This document shows, one piece after another, positions 21,551 through 34,001 of a DNA stretch of 64,000 bases. Each line of letters begins with the position of its first letter. Position 1 is the stretch's first letter. A program made the position numbers and the translations under genes. The stretch lies in the NCBI RefSeq assembly GCF_030247185.1, contig NC_080570.1, forward strand, positions 8,715,161-8,779,160, read 5' to 3'. The notes under the pieces were generated by a model, which was given only the letters and a program-made list of their open reading frames with translations, made no database searches and had not been told where the DNA came from. The DNA is from Malaya genurostris. Lineage: Eukaryota > Arthropoda > Insecta > Diptera > Culicidae.

Positions 21551-23329
21551 TAAAATTTAGAAAATTACTGTGTTCCGTTCACTCTCGATACCACTCCAGC
21601 ACGCCTCGAGCATAGTAGCAGGATGCTAAATCAGACCACAATAGAGTAGATCTTTGGTGCTTTCTCATGAATGGGTTAGAAGACACTTTTTAAGACACTC
21701 TTTCGTGTAAAATCGTACTAAATGATTGTTCCAGAAGTGATGATGAAACACTTATTTCATCACAACCGCAAATCGCCTGCCATATCAGGAACAGTTTTCT
21801 GGCAAATTTCGATTTTTTCGAACATCTTCGTACGAAACATAAAATTGGAATATATTCGCCCGGAAAGTTGACGGAATTCCATTTTTACTTTCCTTGTCAT
21901 TTTATTCCTTCTTTCGGCCACTCAGCCGAATTCCTCCTTTCGGCCACTCAGACACTACCTGAAGTTGTGAACGTCTCTGAATTTTGATTGTAAGTTAACT
22001 CAACTATAAATCAGACAACTAACTTATAATTAGTATTTCTTTGACATTTCCGGATCAACCTTCTAACAAAAAAAACACCTTCAGACTAACGAAACAAAAC
22101 GAAAAAACCCAGCAAACACAATTTCCAGCAATAAACAGACCCATTAAGCAGGTTTTAATTGATCCATTCTAAGCCAGAGAACATCCAATCTACCACGACT
22201 GCCATTAGCAGCAACGCAACGCGGTCTCGCTGACAAACAAGCTCGTAATTTAGCCGAGGACAAGAAATGAGACCCCTCATTCGTGAATTCCGACAGCGGC
22301 CATTGCCCGCCCGTTCCGAATTCACGTCAAGGTCGTCATGAACCGGCGGCGGTTTTACGCGGAACCCTCCGGTCCGCGCCGCGATATCAGATGCTACTTA
22401 TGCAATTGCAACAGGGTACCTGTTTCCAGACACCCCGAAGCGACGGCGATGCCAAACGACAACAAAAAGTAAACAAGAAAATGGCGAAATTTATTACACC
22501 AAAATCAAATGATTAATGATCGTCTTTGAGTGGTTACACAAAAGATGTCTTCTTTTTTTACAACTTGGGCACTTGTTTCACAATACCACTGTTGCGATTA
22601 CAGACGGGTGTTTCTGTGTAAGCGGCTGCTAGTACGGATGTAACTCAATGGAAGAAGCAGTAGCATCATCATCATCATCGTCGGTAAGCACTGAATCATC
22701 CCGCCTCCGCCTCCACCGTCAGTAAGTTTCAGCAACTTTCGGCGTTTGCGGTATTGCTGCTTGTGTTAATGGCCGCTTAATTACACTTTACGTGATGGCA
22801 CATGGTGTGGTGGATTTGGTGGCGGCTTCTTAGCCGGCCGGTGGCATCTCTCCGGGTGCCTTCTTCTTCGGTTTTGGTACTGTTTTGCTGGTTAAAGCGG
22901 ATTGAAGAATGGATGGTTTTTCTTTCGCTTTCGTCTGGCGTTTAATCAGAGTCTCGGGAAGCCGGGACTAGCTCCCACGAGCTTCGTAGCTTGATGGGTT
23001 TCTTTTTAAATTGCTTTTATTTTAGTGATTTTGCAGATACAACATTCGCTTATTTCCGCCGTTTTCTCTCTAAAATCATGGCTCATTTCGAAACCAAAAA
23101 TTTACAACTCTCTTAAATGGGTATGCTTTTTTAAAACACTGTTGAGTAGAGCCTTGAAACGATCAAACAAATAACGTTAATGGAAAACCCTGTGATACTG
23201 GTTTCTTTCTTACGTTCAAAAATTGCTTCCTTGAAAATTAGTACAAAACCTATACTGTACAACAGTAGTACTTTTTGTAGTATATAAAGACAGGAAACAG
23301 CAGGTCTTCCGAGTAAATGTGTTTCGGTA
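21551..23329. other. Unassigned DNA
   Basis: The interval is moderately GC-rich at 22200-22950, with ATC/TCG trinucleotide runs at 22670 and a donor-like CGTCGGTAAGCAC at 22680. No exon can be bounded on the other side. TTCCTTCTTTCGGCCACTCAG is partly duplicated in tandem at 21906-21953. Confidence 0.35.
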
Positions 23330-23880
23330 AAACAGCTTTCGCAAAAAGCTTCCAGTAATAAGGCTTTCGATGAATCGACTTTTAATAATACAGGTTTCAA
23401 AGAAACGATCTTCTGTACCAAATACTTTTTGGATCGGTAACGGTAAAACTCGCTACCGAATATATTAGGTTCGAAAAAAAACGGGTTCTGTTGGAACGAC
23501 CTACGAAGAAGAAGCTTTGGAAGAAACAATGTTTGAAGAAAAGGTTTTCGACGAAACAATTGCTCTCGACGAAAAGGCTCTCAATGAAACAACTTTTAAG
23601 GAGATGGGTTTCGGTGAAATAGCATTCGGTAAAACGGCTTTCGGTGAATTGGCTTGTTGCTAAAACCTGTACTTCATGAAACCTTTTTTTTTAAAGAAAT
23701 TAGGTTCCGGCATATCAACTTTAGATGATATGGGTTTCAGTGAAACGGCTTCCGACGAAACGGTTATCGGTGACACAGCTTTCGAAGAAACGAGTTTCGA
23801 AAAAAGGATTCAGACGAAATGGCTTCCACCAACAGCTGCAAAAGCAGACCTTCCGCGAGGTATAAAGCCTCTTAAACGGA
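23330..23880. repeat. Degenerate 15-bp minisatellite
   Basis: Units such as ACGGCTTCCGACGAA, ACGGTTATCGGTGAC, ACAGCTTTCGAAGAA recur with drift. Because 15 is a multiple of 3, one plus frame (23676-23885) shows five-residue periodicity (TASDE, TVIGD, TAFEE, TSFEK). The frame has stops outside this piece and no promoter, so a protein is unlikely. Confidence 0.75.
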
Positions 23881-25890
23881 TTTGATTCTGGAATTTGATT
23901 GTAGGAACAACTGAATTTTGGTTCTGAATTCAGAACCTGGATTCCGGTGCACCTGAATTCTGAACTTAATTTCAGGTTTGAAACTATAGCCTTGGAACTG
24001 AATTTTGATTTTAGATTCCGGAACTGGTTTCTTGATTAGATTTTGGAACTGAGCTGAGTTCCTAAATTTTTGTTCGAAATTTAAATCCAGAATTCTGATT
24101 TAGGATTTCAACTACAGAAAATTCTGGAGCTAGATGTTAGATTTGAACTTCGAACCTGAATTTTGGAACTGACTTTTGAACCAGAATTTAATTCCGGAAT
24201 GCAGATTCATAATTTAATTCCCAAACTCAGTTTCAGAATTAAATTTCAAAATTGAGAGCCTGGAATGAAATTCGGAGCTTGAATTCTGAAACTCTGAAAA
24301 ATGTTGGAACTAGATTCAGTTTCCTCATTTAGAATTTCGGAATTCAAGTTCAGAATTCAATTCTAGAACTTAGTTCGGAACATGGATTCTGAACATGAGT
24401 TCAGTTTCATAATTCTAGAACTAAGTTCATGAACTGAATTCTTGTTCCGGATTCCGAATAAGAATTTTGCAACTGAATTCTTAGCCTGTTCCGTGTTTCG
24501 AGTTCAGTTCTTGAGCTCAGTTTCAGCTCCTGAATTCTGGTCCAGAATTGAATTTAACTGAATCTTTATTCTGGATTCTGGAACTGGTTTCTCGATTAGA
24601 TTTTGGAACTGAATTGCGTTCATCGATTTATGTTTGAAATTTTTATTCCAGACGTCAACTTCAGGAGCTGTTGGAACAAAATTTAGAACTAAATGATAGA
24701 TTTGAACTCCGAACCTGAATTTTGGAACTGACTTCTGAGCCAGAATTTTATTCCTGAATTCAGTTTCAGAATACATTTTCTAATTTAGGTCTCAGAATTT
24801 ATTTCCAAAATTCAGTTTCAGAATTCAACTCCAAAATTCAAAACCTGCATGCGGAGAACGAAACTCGGAAATTGGACTCTGAAACTCTGAAAGATTTTGG
24901 AACTAGATTCAGTTTGTTTATTTAGAGTTTCGCAATTCAAGTGCAGAAATCAGTTCTAGAACTTAGTTCGGAACCTGGATTCTGAACATGAGTTCAGTTT
25001 CATAATTCTAGAATTAAAATCATGAACTGAATTTTTGTTCTGGATTCCGAATCAGAGTTTTGCAACTGAATTCTGAGTTTGTTTCGTATTTCGAATTCAG
25101 TATTTGAAATCAGTAAGTTTCTTAATTCAGTTCTAGAACTTAGTTCGGAACCTGGGTTCTGAACATGAGTTCAGTTGCATAATTCTAGAACTAAGTTTAT
25201 GAACTGAATATTTGTTCTGGATTCCGAATTAAAATGTTGCAACTGTATTCTGAGTTCCGTATTTCGAATTCAGTTTCAGTTTCTAAATTCTGGTTCAGAA
25301 TTTAATTTAACTGAACCTTTATTCTGGATTCCGGAACTGGTTTCTCGAGTAGATTTTGGAACTGAATTGCGTTCCTCGATTTATGTTCAGAATTTTTATT
25401 TCGGAGTTCAACTTCAGGAGCTTCTGGAACAAAATTTAGAACTAAATGTTAGAGTTTGCACTTTGAACCTAAACTTTGGAACTGACTTCTGAAATAGAAT
25501 TTCTAAATTCAGTTTCGGTGTTTAACTCCTAAATTCAGTTTTAGAATTTAACTCCTAAATTTAATTTCAGAATTTAACTTCAAAATTCAGAACCTGCATG
25601 CTGGAATGAAATTCGGAACTTGGATTTTGAAACTCAGAAAGATTTTGGAACTAGACTCAGAGTCTTTATTTAGACTTTCGGAATTTAAGTTTAGAATTCA
25701 GTTCTAGTTAGTTTGGAACCTGGGTTTTGAACATGAGTTCAGTTTCATAATTCATTAACTGAATTTTTGTTCCGGATTCCGAATCATATTTTTGCAACTG
25801 AATTCTGAGCCTGTTCCGTATTTCGAATTCAATATTTAAAATCAGTTTCAGTTTCTGAATTCTGGTCCAGAATGTTGGTTCTGGTGTAGA
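23881..25890. repeat. Degenerate array with higher-order repeat structure
   Basis: Short words (GGAACTGAATTCTGA, TTCAGTTTCAGAATTC, TCTAGAACTTAGTTCGGAAC) recur throughout. On a larger scale a block beginning GGAACTGGTTTCTCGA(T/G)TAG appears near 24020, 24586 and 25336, the last two alike over about 150 bp at 750-bp spacing; the TAGTTCGGAAC(A/C) block recurs near 24373, 24965 and 25143. This is a two-level satellite, now decayed. Confidence 0.8.
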
Positions 25891-26284
25891 TAAATAAATA
25901 AAGGCAAAAAGTGCTCAACAGAGGTATAAACGCAGGATAAATTACTACATTGTTTGTTAGATTTTTAGCTTTCATTTGCATGGTAATTTAATATAGAAAC
26001 ACCGTTACAATACTGGAGGAGAAGCAGTAAAAGTTTCAAAATTAACACAATCTACTATTACTTGGCATGAAAAGCCCAGGAACTGTCACAGAAAAGACAT
26101 GAATATTTACGAACCGAAAGTGTATAGTTTTGTTATTAACAAGCCTCTAGATAGAGTAAATTTCATGACAATCTATCCACTAGTATCTTGAATAGCAGCT
26201 GAGTTCTCGATTTCATCAAACTACGGAAAAATGAAGCATTCATGCATAAAAGCAACGGTGAAATTGAATGATCTGCGGTACGGA
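25891..26284. other. Unassigned DNA left of a mariner fossil
   Basis: AT-rich. It may include unrecognisable 5' sequence of the mariner remnant that follows, since CATGAAAAGCCCAGGAACTG at about 26070 loosely resembles a mariner terminus word (AAAAGTCCC). Confidence 0.3.
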
Positions 26285-26475
26285 TTAGTCCACCAACCCC
26301 CGTATTCTACGGACCCGGCCCTCACCGACTATTATCTGTTTCGGAACCTGAAAAGGTTCCCCCAGGAAAAATATTTTTTCGTCGATTGCTGAGGTCATTG
26401 CAGGAATGGAAGTCTATTTGAAGGCCTTGACAAATGTTTGTTTAATAGCATCAAAATGTTGGAGAACCGATGGGT
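26285..26475 (+). pseudogene. mariner transposase C-terminal fossil
   Basis: One frame reads QPPYSTDPALTDYYLFRNLK then RFPQEKYFF, matching the mariner C-terminal motif around the third catalytic Asp (PYSPDLAPxDYHLF); the Asp is kept here. A stop follows, and in a shifted frame the end of the family pattern continues with GLDKCLFNSIKMLENRW. The N-terminal two thirds and recognisable inverted termini are missing. It is distinct from the copy at 1695-4519. Confidence 0.8.
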
Positions 26476-29400
26476 TAGGTTTATTCGTATTCTCATCCTC
26501 CAGTTATGTTTCTGGCATTACCCACCCGCCTTTTGATCATTCTATGTGGATGATTTTACACCAAATGCTCCATTTTTTAATTTTGGGATTTATTAGCTGA
26601 TCGTGACCAGATCTACTTAATATTTGACGACAATTTCAGTCGAATTGACGTCAGGTCGGTTATGTCTCTGGCAGAACCCACCATTCTGTTACTTTTTCTT
26701 GCATCTAACTGAAGTAACGAGCGACAGTGTAGATCGACAATTTTGTTTAACCGAAGTTACAAACAAAGTATTGTTGTATTCCCATTCACGGTCAGTCCGT
26801 CTCAGAGACACTGTTTAATAGTATTCAATTACTCAATCGACAGTTCCACAATAAGTGCAAATGCGGATTTAGCAAAGCATAAAGAGGCACGTACACAAAT
26901 TACAGCCCGGATAAATGAGCAGTTAGAGTCAGTTTTACACTTGACGGTGGTAATTTGGCGTTGGTGGACGACCCGACAAACGCCATCGATCATCGCCGTG
27001 ACGCCGCACCGAGACTTGGCGCACTGACTGTCAACCCAGTGGAGGGACTGGACGAATTTACGAGTCGGATCCAAACGACAATGTTGCCACGCATAGAATC
27101 GATTTGCGTTGCGTTTGCTCTGCCACTCGGTCGAGGCGAGCGAACTGAAACAATTAGCCATTATTGTATGCGTTAAGATTTCTCGCCTGCGGTTTCCTCG
27201 TCGTCCTCGGTTCGTCGTGACAAACGACGAAGTAGCACCGGATTTAGGACCCCGACGGATTGTGGTTTGATGAGGATTGTTGTGATGGCGGCGGCGGCGG
27301 CGATCGTCCGTCCCCAGCATGGATTCCATACTCCGGCAGGGGTTGAGGTTTCCGGGCTGAGGCAATGGCGGGTGGTTGGTATGTGGGTTTATGGCGCACA
27401 GGTCGAAAGATGGCTAGCAGCAACGTGAATGGCCTCGGAGTGAGGGAAATGAAACAGCAACAACCGGCGGCGACAATAAGTTCGAGGTGTCCGCGCGCGG
27501 CTAAGCTGGTTGTAATAAAGTTTAATGGCTGTTTGGCGATGTTATTGTTGTGTGCTGACGATGATTAACATCTCCGGAGAAGGTTGAATATGATGAAAAA
27601 TGTGGTTTGGCTGCGCGGTTGGAATATTGGAACATGATTAGCGAAGGGTGCGTTCTGTCGGAATTTGCTAGAAAAAATGCGTTTCTCTCGGGACATCACA
27701 TCTGAAGAGGGTGTGTGTAACCGAAGAGTGATTCCACAACCAAGCTGCTGTGAAGGTTCCGGAACTGGTAAGTAGATCTGTCAATTGTCAATCTGTCAAG
27801 CTGTCAAACAAAAACTACTCATCCACTTGACGAAGTAGTTTAACGATACTGCGAAAATCTGCCAAACGTGATCGTTGCAGTTTTCCTCACGTGGCGTGAC
27901 CATCATAAAATGCACATTCCGGCGCGCCGATTTAGTGTCGGAATGAAGCGTGAACTTCCGCAAACATCTCGGCACACCGAATCGAAACCGTTCGGAGATT
28001 TGTGGCGTCAGCAGAGCGCTACTAAAATCACGATCCCGGCGCGCTTAGTGTTGTCTCGGAAGAAACGGTTCTGAACGGAGACATTGTCACGTACTGGATG
28101 ATCCGTACCTACTCCCCTCCCCTGGTAGCCCCGCACCGTACTAATTATTCAATTCCAGACTGTGGTTCGTTCGACTTAATCGACCGACAAATTGCCTTCA
28201 AACCACGCCGGCAGATTCGGTATGGTCAATAAATTATCGAATTAATTGCGACGTTGTTCTTGGCACCACCCGCACCCGCTTCGCTTTCTCCCGAACTCCC
28301 TTCCTCGTTCCTGGTGATTGCAATATGATTGAGCTCAAAACTTAAACTGAAGAAATTTGAAACGACTCGATTCGAAACGCTGAGCGTGATCGATTCCGGC
28401 GAAGTACGCGGCGGTCGTACCCCGCGCCAATCCCACGATTGTAAACAAACATCCAGTACACAATTGATGGTTGATAAATTTGAGTCCCCGTCGTTCGGTA
28501 GGGATCCACAACGGCAGTAGAAGCAGGAGCAGTAGGAAACTCCGGGGGAACGAAGAATATTTAGATTAGAAACACGGCTCGCGTTTCTGCGCTGGAGTTA
28601 TAAGTGAATAAGCGGGATTGTTCTTTTCGGTTTCGCCTGTTGGGTGAAGCACGGTTCTATGTGTGTGTGTATGTTTGTTTATTTATTTGTTTGTTTGTGG
28701 AGTGATCTTGCTGAATTAAGTACTTTTTTGTTGTTGCCGGAACCTAGTTGCTGCTGCTGCTGGACGATGGACGATGGACGATGAACGGCGACGACGTCGG
28801 TAAGAAATAAACATTATTTGTCATCGTCACCCGTGGGGCCAGTTTTGACAGCCGCCCGCAAACGCCTACTGCGCCCGTGGTGAATGTCAATACGAAAAGG
28901 GTGGTGATTGGAGGTGGCCGAACGCCGGGACACGTTTCAGCGCGTTTCAGGAGTTTCCAGTTTTGATCGAAAGGCCGGATAAATGGTGACCGAAAAACGT
29001 TCGACTAAAAAGGAATATATGGTGAACGAAACAATCAATGCAATGCATTGATTTGGGACGGTCGTCCGGCGGCCAAGCGGAATTTGGGTTTCATTTTCGG
29101 TATTTATTTACATATGTATTTACTTTGTATGAACAGATGTGCGACATTATAGGAAATTAGACGACTAGGCGTCTTACGTAATCTTATCATTTCCTCATCC
29201 TCAAAAGGAATGCAGTTCGATTCTACCAATTAAACATTCACTACTGAATGAATGCACATGAAAAAATGAGTGTTCTTTGAGATTTAGGAAAATTTCTCCG
29301 ATTATTAAGGTACATGCAAAATAATAAAAGTCGTAGTTTGCTTCCTTGTGGAAATGACAACAAATCTTTAAAAATTGTAGAAATTTATCTAATTCGACAG

Positions 29401-30063
29401 ATCTTTGAAATGACTGAATGATTCCCTCCCTCGACTAACCTGATGACACCGCACAATTCACACCTCGACTTACATGGCCATACTTCGTTAGCTAGTTATC
29501 TCACTCCAATAGGTAGATCCCTTTTGGTCATGTGTGTAGCAGCAATAATATCAACAGTTACAACAGCATTCACGAACAATCGCACACCTTAATTTGCTTC
29601 CGAGTCGCAACGGCGACTAGCGGCAAAGTGCTCTTTGTTCTGGAAGTTTTTCATTGTTCGTTGTTAAAAATCATCCTCCGCCTCTTGGTCTTCCAATCGA
29701 TCATCATACACGTAGCGAAAGCTCACCTCGAGAACCGATTGGCCACCGTAACCCGAACGGGAAACATCAAACGCACGTGATTCGGCATATGTCACAAATA
29801 CGTTTCGAGAATCGTAGCACGGGACGACGATTTATAGGTCACCGTAGAATGGTCAGGCTGGTCATTGGTTGCATTGAAGTTACGAAATTTTCCGAAAATA
29901 TCCTCAGTTATTAGGCTAACAATCTTAAAGTGTCTTCATTCAATACTTCAGTGAAAATTTGTAAACGATGCGTGAAATTTTAAAGAGAGTTTTCATCATC
30001 AAAATAGTCGGCAAATCGTAAAATTGGTAATTCGGTTTCTCGTTAAAACGTTTCGATTTCATG
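26476..30063. other. Low-repeat, GC-richer interval without a supported exon
   Basis: At 26495-26530 it holds sequence shared with 16685-16725 (CCAGTTATGTTTCTGGCATT). From 26800 to 29100 it is GC-richer and repeat-poor, with a minus frame of 178 residues at 26829-27365 that looks like chance opening in arginine-rich sequence, and donor-like sites at 27770 (CTGGTAAGTAGA) and 28799 (TCGGTAAGAAAT). It resembles conserved intronic or upstream regulatory DNA, but nothing decides it. Confidence 0.35.
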
Positions 30064-30543
30064 TCCGACTAGACTAGGGAGACTGATAATGCATGTTCAT
30101 TAATTGAATGGCAAGTTCACGACTGGACTGGAACAACAATAATAGAAACGAAACTTTTTGTACACTAGTCGACGAATCACAAGGCTGTCTTCTGGAAAGT
30201 CCTGTGAATGGAGTTTCAAGGAGCGTAAATACGTTTATTAAAATAATATAGTTTGCTTAATATGTTTCTATAGCAAATTTCTCGATTTTTGTATCATGTG
30301 CGACAACAAAATATCTGTCCTGTGTGCTTTTTTTGTCACAAATGTCTCGGTTTCTTCTTATTTCGAATCCGACTAGAATAGGGAGACTGGAAATGCAGCT
30401 TTCCGTTTACTAGAAGGCAAATCACGCTTTCATTTCCGAGAAAGTCTCCGCTTTTAAGAATTCGTGTTTTAGTCTTTGTTAATACGTAGAGCCGCCTTGA
30501 GTTAGTTTTAAATATACTCAGTATCTAACGGGGAAAACAGATA

Positions 30544-30652
30544 GGAAAATTGACATGCGAATGCAATTATCCAATGAAAACCGCGAATCCCGTCTCTGTG
30601 GTAACATTTTAGCGGTTTTCATTAGACAATTGCATTCGCATGTCAATTTTCC
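30544..30652. repeat. 41-bp inverted repeat with 27-nt loop
   Basis: Arms 30544-30584 and 30612-30652 (GGAAAATTGACATGCGAATG on the left, its complement on the right) match at 39 of 41 positions. It lies between the second and third satellite cores. Either a tiny MITE or a transcript hairpin of pre-miRNA size. Confidence 0.8.
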
Positions 30653-32699
30653 AATATGAATTTTTTCCATCAGAAACTCTTTTTTTAATCAAATGAGGAT
30701 TTTTGAGCATCAATATCAAAATAGAATCAATTTTTCCGTAGATTTTCGGCTACAACTCGAATAGGGAGAGTGAAAACGTCAGAAGAAGAGCATTGTACTT
30801 TATTTCAATGGAGCTTTTAAACATTCTTTTTCTCCATCTTGAGGCCCGTCTCGAATAGGGAGAGTGAAAATTCAAATTTTGGCCAATGGACAGCACTGGC
30901 CATCGATGGGATGAAATTCCAGCGTATTCGTATAAAAAATGTTTTCAAAATTTTTAAAGCTTTTGTCAAAAATACCACAGGTAGGTATTACTTTTCCTTT
31001 TTTTTTGTTCTATTAAAACAGGGTAAAAATGAAGCTTTTCGTATTCCAATTGTCAATTTGTCAATTGTGTTTGTGAAACGCTCTATCGTGGAATTGAGTT
31101 TTTATGGTGCGTTTTTCGTAAAACAACTGTCTTAATTTTTCCCATACTGTCAGGTACGGCTGACTAGAACAGGGAGAATGGAAATGCATCCTCTCGTTCA
31201 TTTAACGTCAAATTGTCAATTTTATCTTCAGCAAAGTCCTATCGTGTAATCGAATGGTGTAATTATTTGAACAACGGTTTTTTTTGTGAAAATATCTCGA
31301 TTTTCCTTCTGTATTTTCATGTCCGATTTCAACAGGGAGAGTGAAAATGCTACTTTTCGTTCTGTTCGGAATTGCAAAATCATATTTTTTTTTCTAAAAT
31401 TCTAAAATTCTCGACTTGCGTGTCCGATTAGAACAGGGAGAGTTGATATGTTGATTTATGTGATTTTTTTTTTATTTATGTGATGAGTTGATATGTTGAT
31501 ATGCTTTTATCTGGCGACTAAACGGATCGCAAATGTACTTTCTAGGAAGAATTTTAATTGAATGGACTTTTTAAGTGTGTTTGTAGAAAAAAGCCCAGAT
31601 TTTTCTATATTTTCGGGTCCGACTTAACGGGGAGAGTGAAAATGAAGCTTTCCAATTGTGAGCTGATGGATGAAATGTTTTTAAAGCTTTTGTCAAAAAA
31701 TGTCATTGTCCAGCTATAAAATAAACTTTTGCAAGTTCATGTTGATCAATTAAGTCAAATTATTGGTCAGAAGTTTTCAGAAATTTTGTCAAAAATGACT
31801 CGATTACTTGACAACGTTAAATGTGTTTATTTTAAAAAATGCCCCGATTTTCCTTGAACTCCGACTTGAACAGGGAGAATGAAAATGCAACTTTTCATTT
31901 GCTAGCTGATGAATGAAAAGTGCTGCCCAGACATTAATCTAACAATTTTGAGTGCATTTTCATCAGTTATGACAGTTATTTGAAAAGAGTTATTATAAAT
32001 TTTGTCAAAAATGCCTCAATTAAATCTAATCACGCTCAAGTCTTTTTTAATCGATTTTTATACGAGTTTTTCACGCGACTTCTTCATGTGAATTTTCAAG
32101 GTTATGCGGTTTCTGTTTGAATTTACAACGTTAAACGTATTTGTATAAAAAATGCCTCGATTTTCCTTTGTTTTCAGGTCCGACTTGAACAGGGAGAGTG
32201 AAAATGCAACTTTTCATTTGCTAGGTGATGAATGAAAAGCATTACCCAGACATGAATCTTACTATTTTGAGTTTATTTTCATCACTTATTTCAATAATTT
32301 GAAAGGAGTTGTTATAAATGTTGTCAAAAATGCCTCAATTATTTCCAATCACCCTCAAGTCTTTTTTAAATACGAGTTTTTCAAGCAACTTTTTCCTGTG
32401 AATTTTCAAAGTTATGCGGTTTTTATTCGAATTTACAACGTTAAACGTATTTGTATAAAAACTGTCTCGATTTTCCTTTGTTTTCAGGTCCGACTTGAAC
32501 AGGGAGAGTGAAAATGCCACTTTCCTTTTGCTAGCTGATGAATGAGAAGTGCTGTTCAGTTATGAAACGAGCTTTTGCAAGTTATTTCTGTTAATTATTT
32601 GAAAATAATTTCTGGCAATTTTGTTAAATTTCAGTTTTGTAATCGAGTAATTCAAGTTTTAAGCGATTTTTATCCGTTTTTATACATTTTTTTAAATCC

Positions 32700-33190
32700 C
32701 AAGTTATGCGACTATTTAAAGTGATTCGATACTTTATGCGGATTTTAGAAGGTAAATTTTCTAAGTTATGCGTTGTTTCGTTTTATGAAAACACATCAAG
32801 ATTTAGTGTTACCTTCAACCTCCACCCCCCACCCTTCACTCTCTCAACTTCCTCTCCACCTTTTTGGAATACAAAACCCGGCGGACGACCGAAACTAGGT
32901 TAAAGCCGGGTATAAATAGACAACATAAATTAAAAATTAGTGTTACCTTGAAAAAAATAAGTGGACTCTCTGGGGGCTTAGAAAAAAAAATTCAAAACAG
33001 TTAAGATAACACCAGATCTCCACGTTTCATCCATTTTTAGAACACTAGGCCTAAAATAATTAAATTTCGACTTAGGACTTTTTAAATTCGAATTTCCAAA
33101 GTTCTTCATACGAAATTCAGAAGTTATACGGTTTATTACGATTGTCTTATGCGATACATATTCCCCGCATAAAAAAGACTTGAGTGTACT
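32700..33190. mobile_element. MITE and retroelement debris inside the satellite array
   Basis: Contains TTAGTGTTACCTT at 32808 and an inverted GATAACACCAGATCTC at 33005, then GCATAAAAAAGACTTGAGTG at the right end: the same MITE family as elsewhere. A retroelement tail (AAAGCCGGGTATAAATAG) sits inside at about 32903. This debris accounts for the unusual 725-bp gap between cores at 32489 and 33214. Pieces of the left terminus (CTCAAGTCTTTTTTAA) also occur at 32036 and 32355, inside two satellite spacers. Confidence 0.6.
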
Positions 33191-33904
33191 TTAATTGAAA
33201 TTTATCTTCAATTTTCATACAGAACAGGGAGAGTGGAAATGCAGTATTTTGTTTGTGAGTCGACAAATTAAAAATGTACTTTGTGGAAAGCATTGCTCAT
33301 CAATTGAATGAATTTCTTGTAACTTTTTTTTTATTCTTAAAAGAGCGCCTTGATTTCTCTTTATTTTAAAATCTAATTTGAGAAAAGAGAGTGAAAATGC
33401 GACCATTCGTTCAACCGTTTTATAATTTTATGGAAAGGAGTTTTGTTAGCAATGTGTTTTTATCGATTTGATCTCTTTATTTTTGTGTCAGGTTATAACA
33501 GGGGAAGTCAAAATACAAATTTTTGTTCTGTAATCACAACTTCATATTCTGGAAAGCCAGAAAAAGGAATTAATTTTAGATAACTATTTTTTTTTGAAAC
33601 TGTTTTCTAGTTCTACTTCAACAGGGAGAGTGGAAATGCCGATTTTCGTTGGGTAGATGTGGCGAATCGCCTATTTATGATCTGAGAAGTCTTGCTTAGT
33701 AGTGCAACGGAGGATTTCAAACACGTTTGATTTTTTTTTTGCTTTCAAGTTCAACTTGACAAGGGAGAGTGAAAAGGCAGCTTTTCTTTTACTAGTCGAC
33801 GAATCGAATGTTTATACTCGGAAAACCATGCATTGAATGGAGTTTTTTTGGCGCGTTTTTATCGAAAAGTACCTCAATTTTCATAGTCGATCAGAATAAA
33901 GCAA

Positions 33905-34001
33905 AGCCTTGATATTACATTCCTTTTGTCAAATTTGAGCTTCTGTTTACACAAATTTCGTAGCCGATTCATAGCGACGATCCTACTGACACTAAGAGTC
34001 C
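33905..34001 (-). mobile_element. SINE body fragment in the satellite array
   Basis: ATTACATTCCTTTTGT, GCCGATTCATAGCG and CACTAAGAGTCCT appear in the same order as ATTACATTCCTTTTGTGG, GCCGATTCATATAGCG and CGCTAAGAATCCT in the SINE at 62832-63032. The tRNA-like head is absent; the next satellite core starts immediately after the fragment. Confidence 0.65.

Noticed and set aside
26829..27365. 178-residue minus-strand frame
   Set aside because: Opens in GC-rich DNA where long frames arise by chance; arginine runs and no recognisable domain. No acceptor or donor fits its ends.
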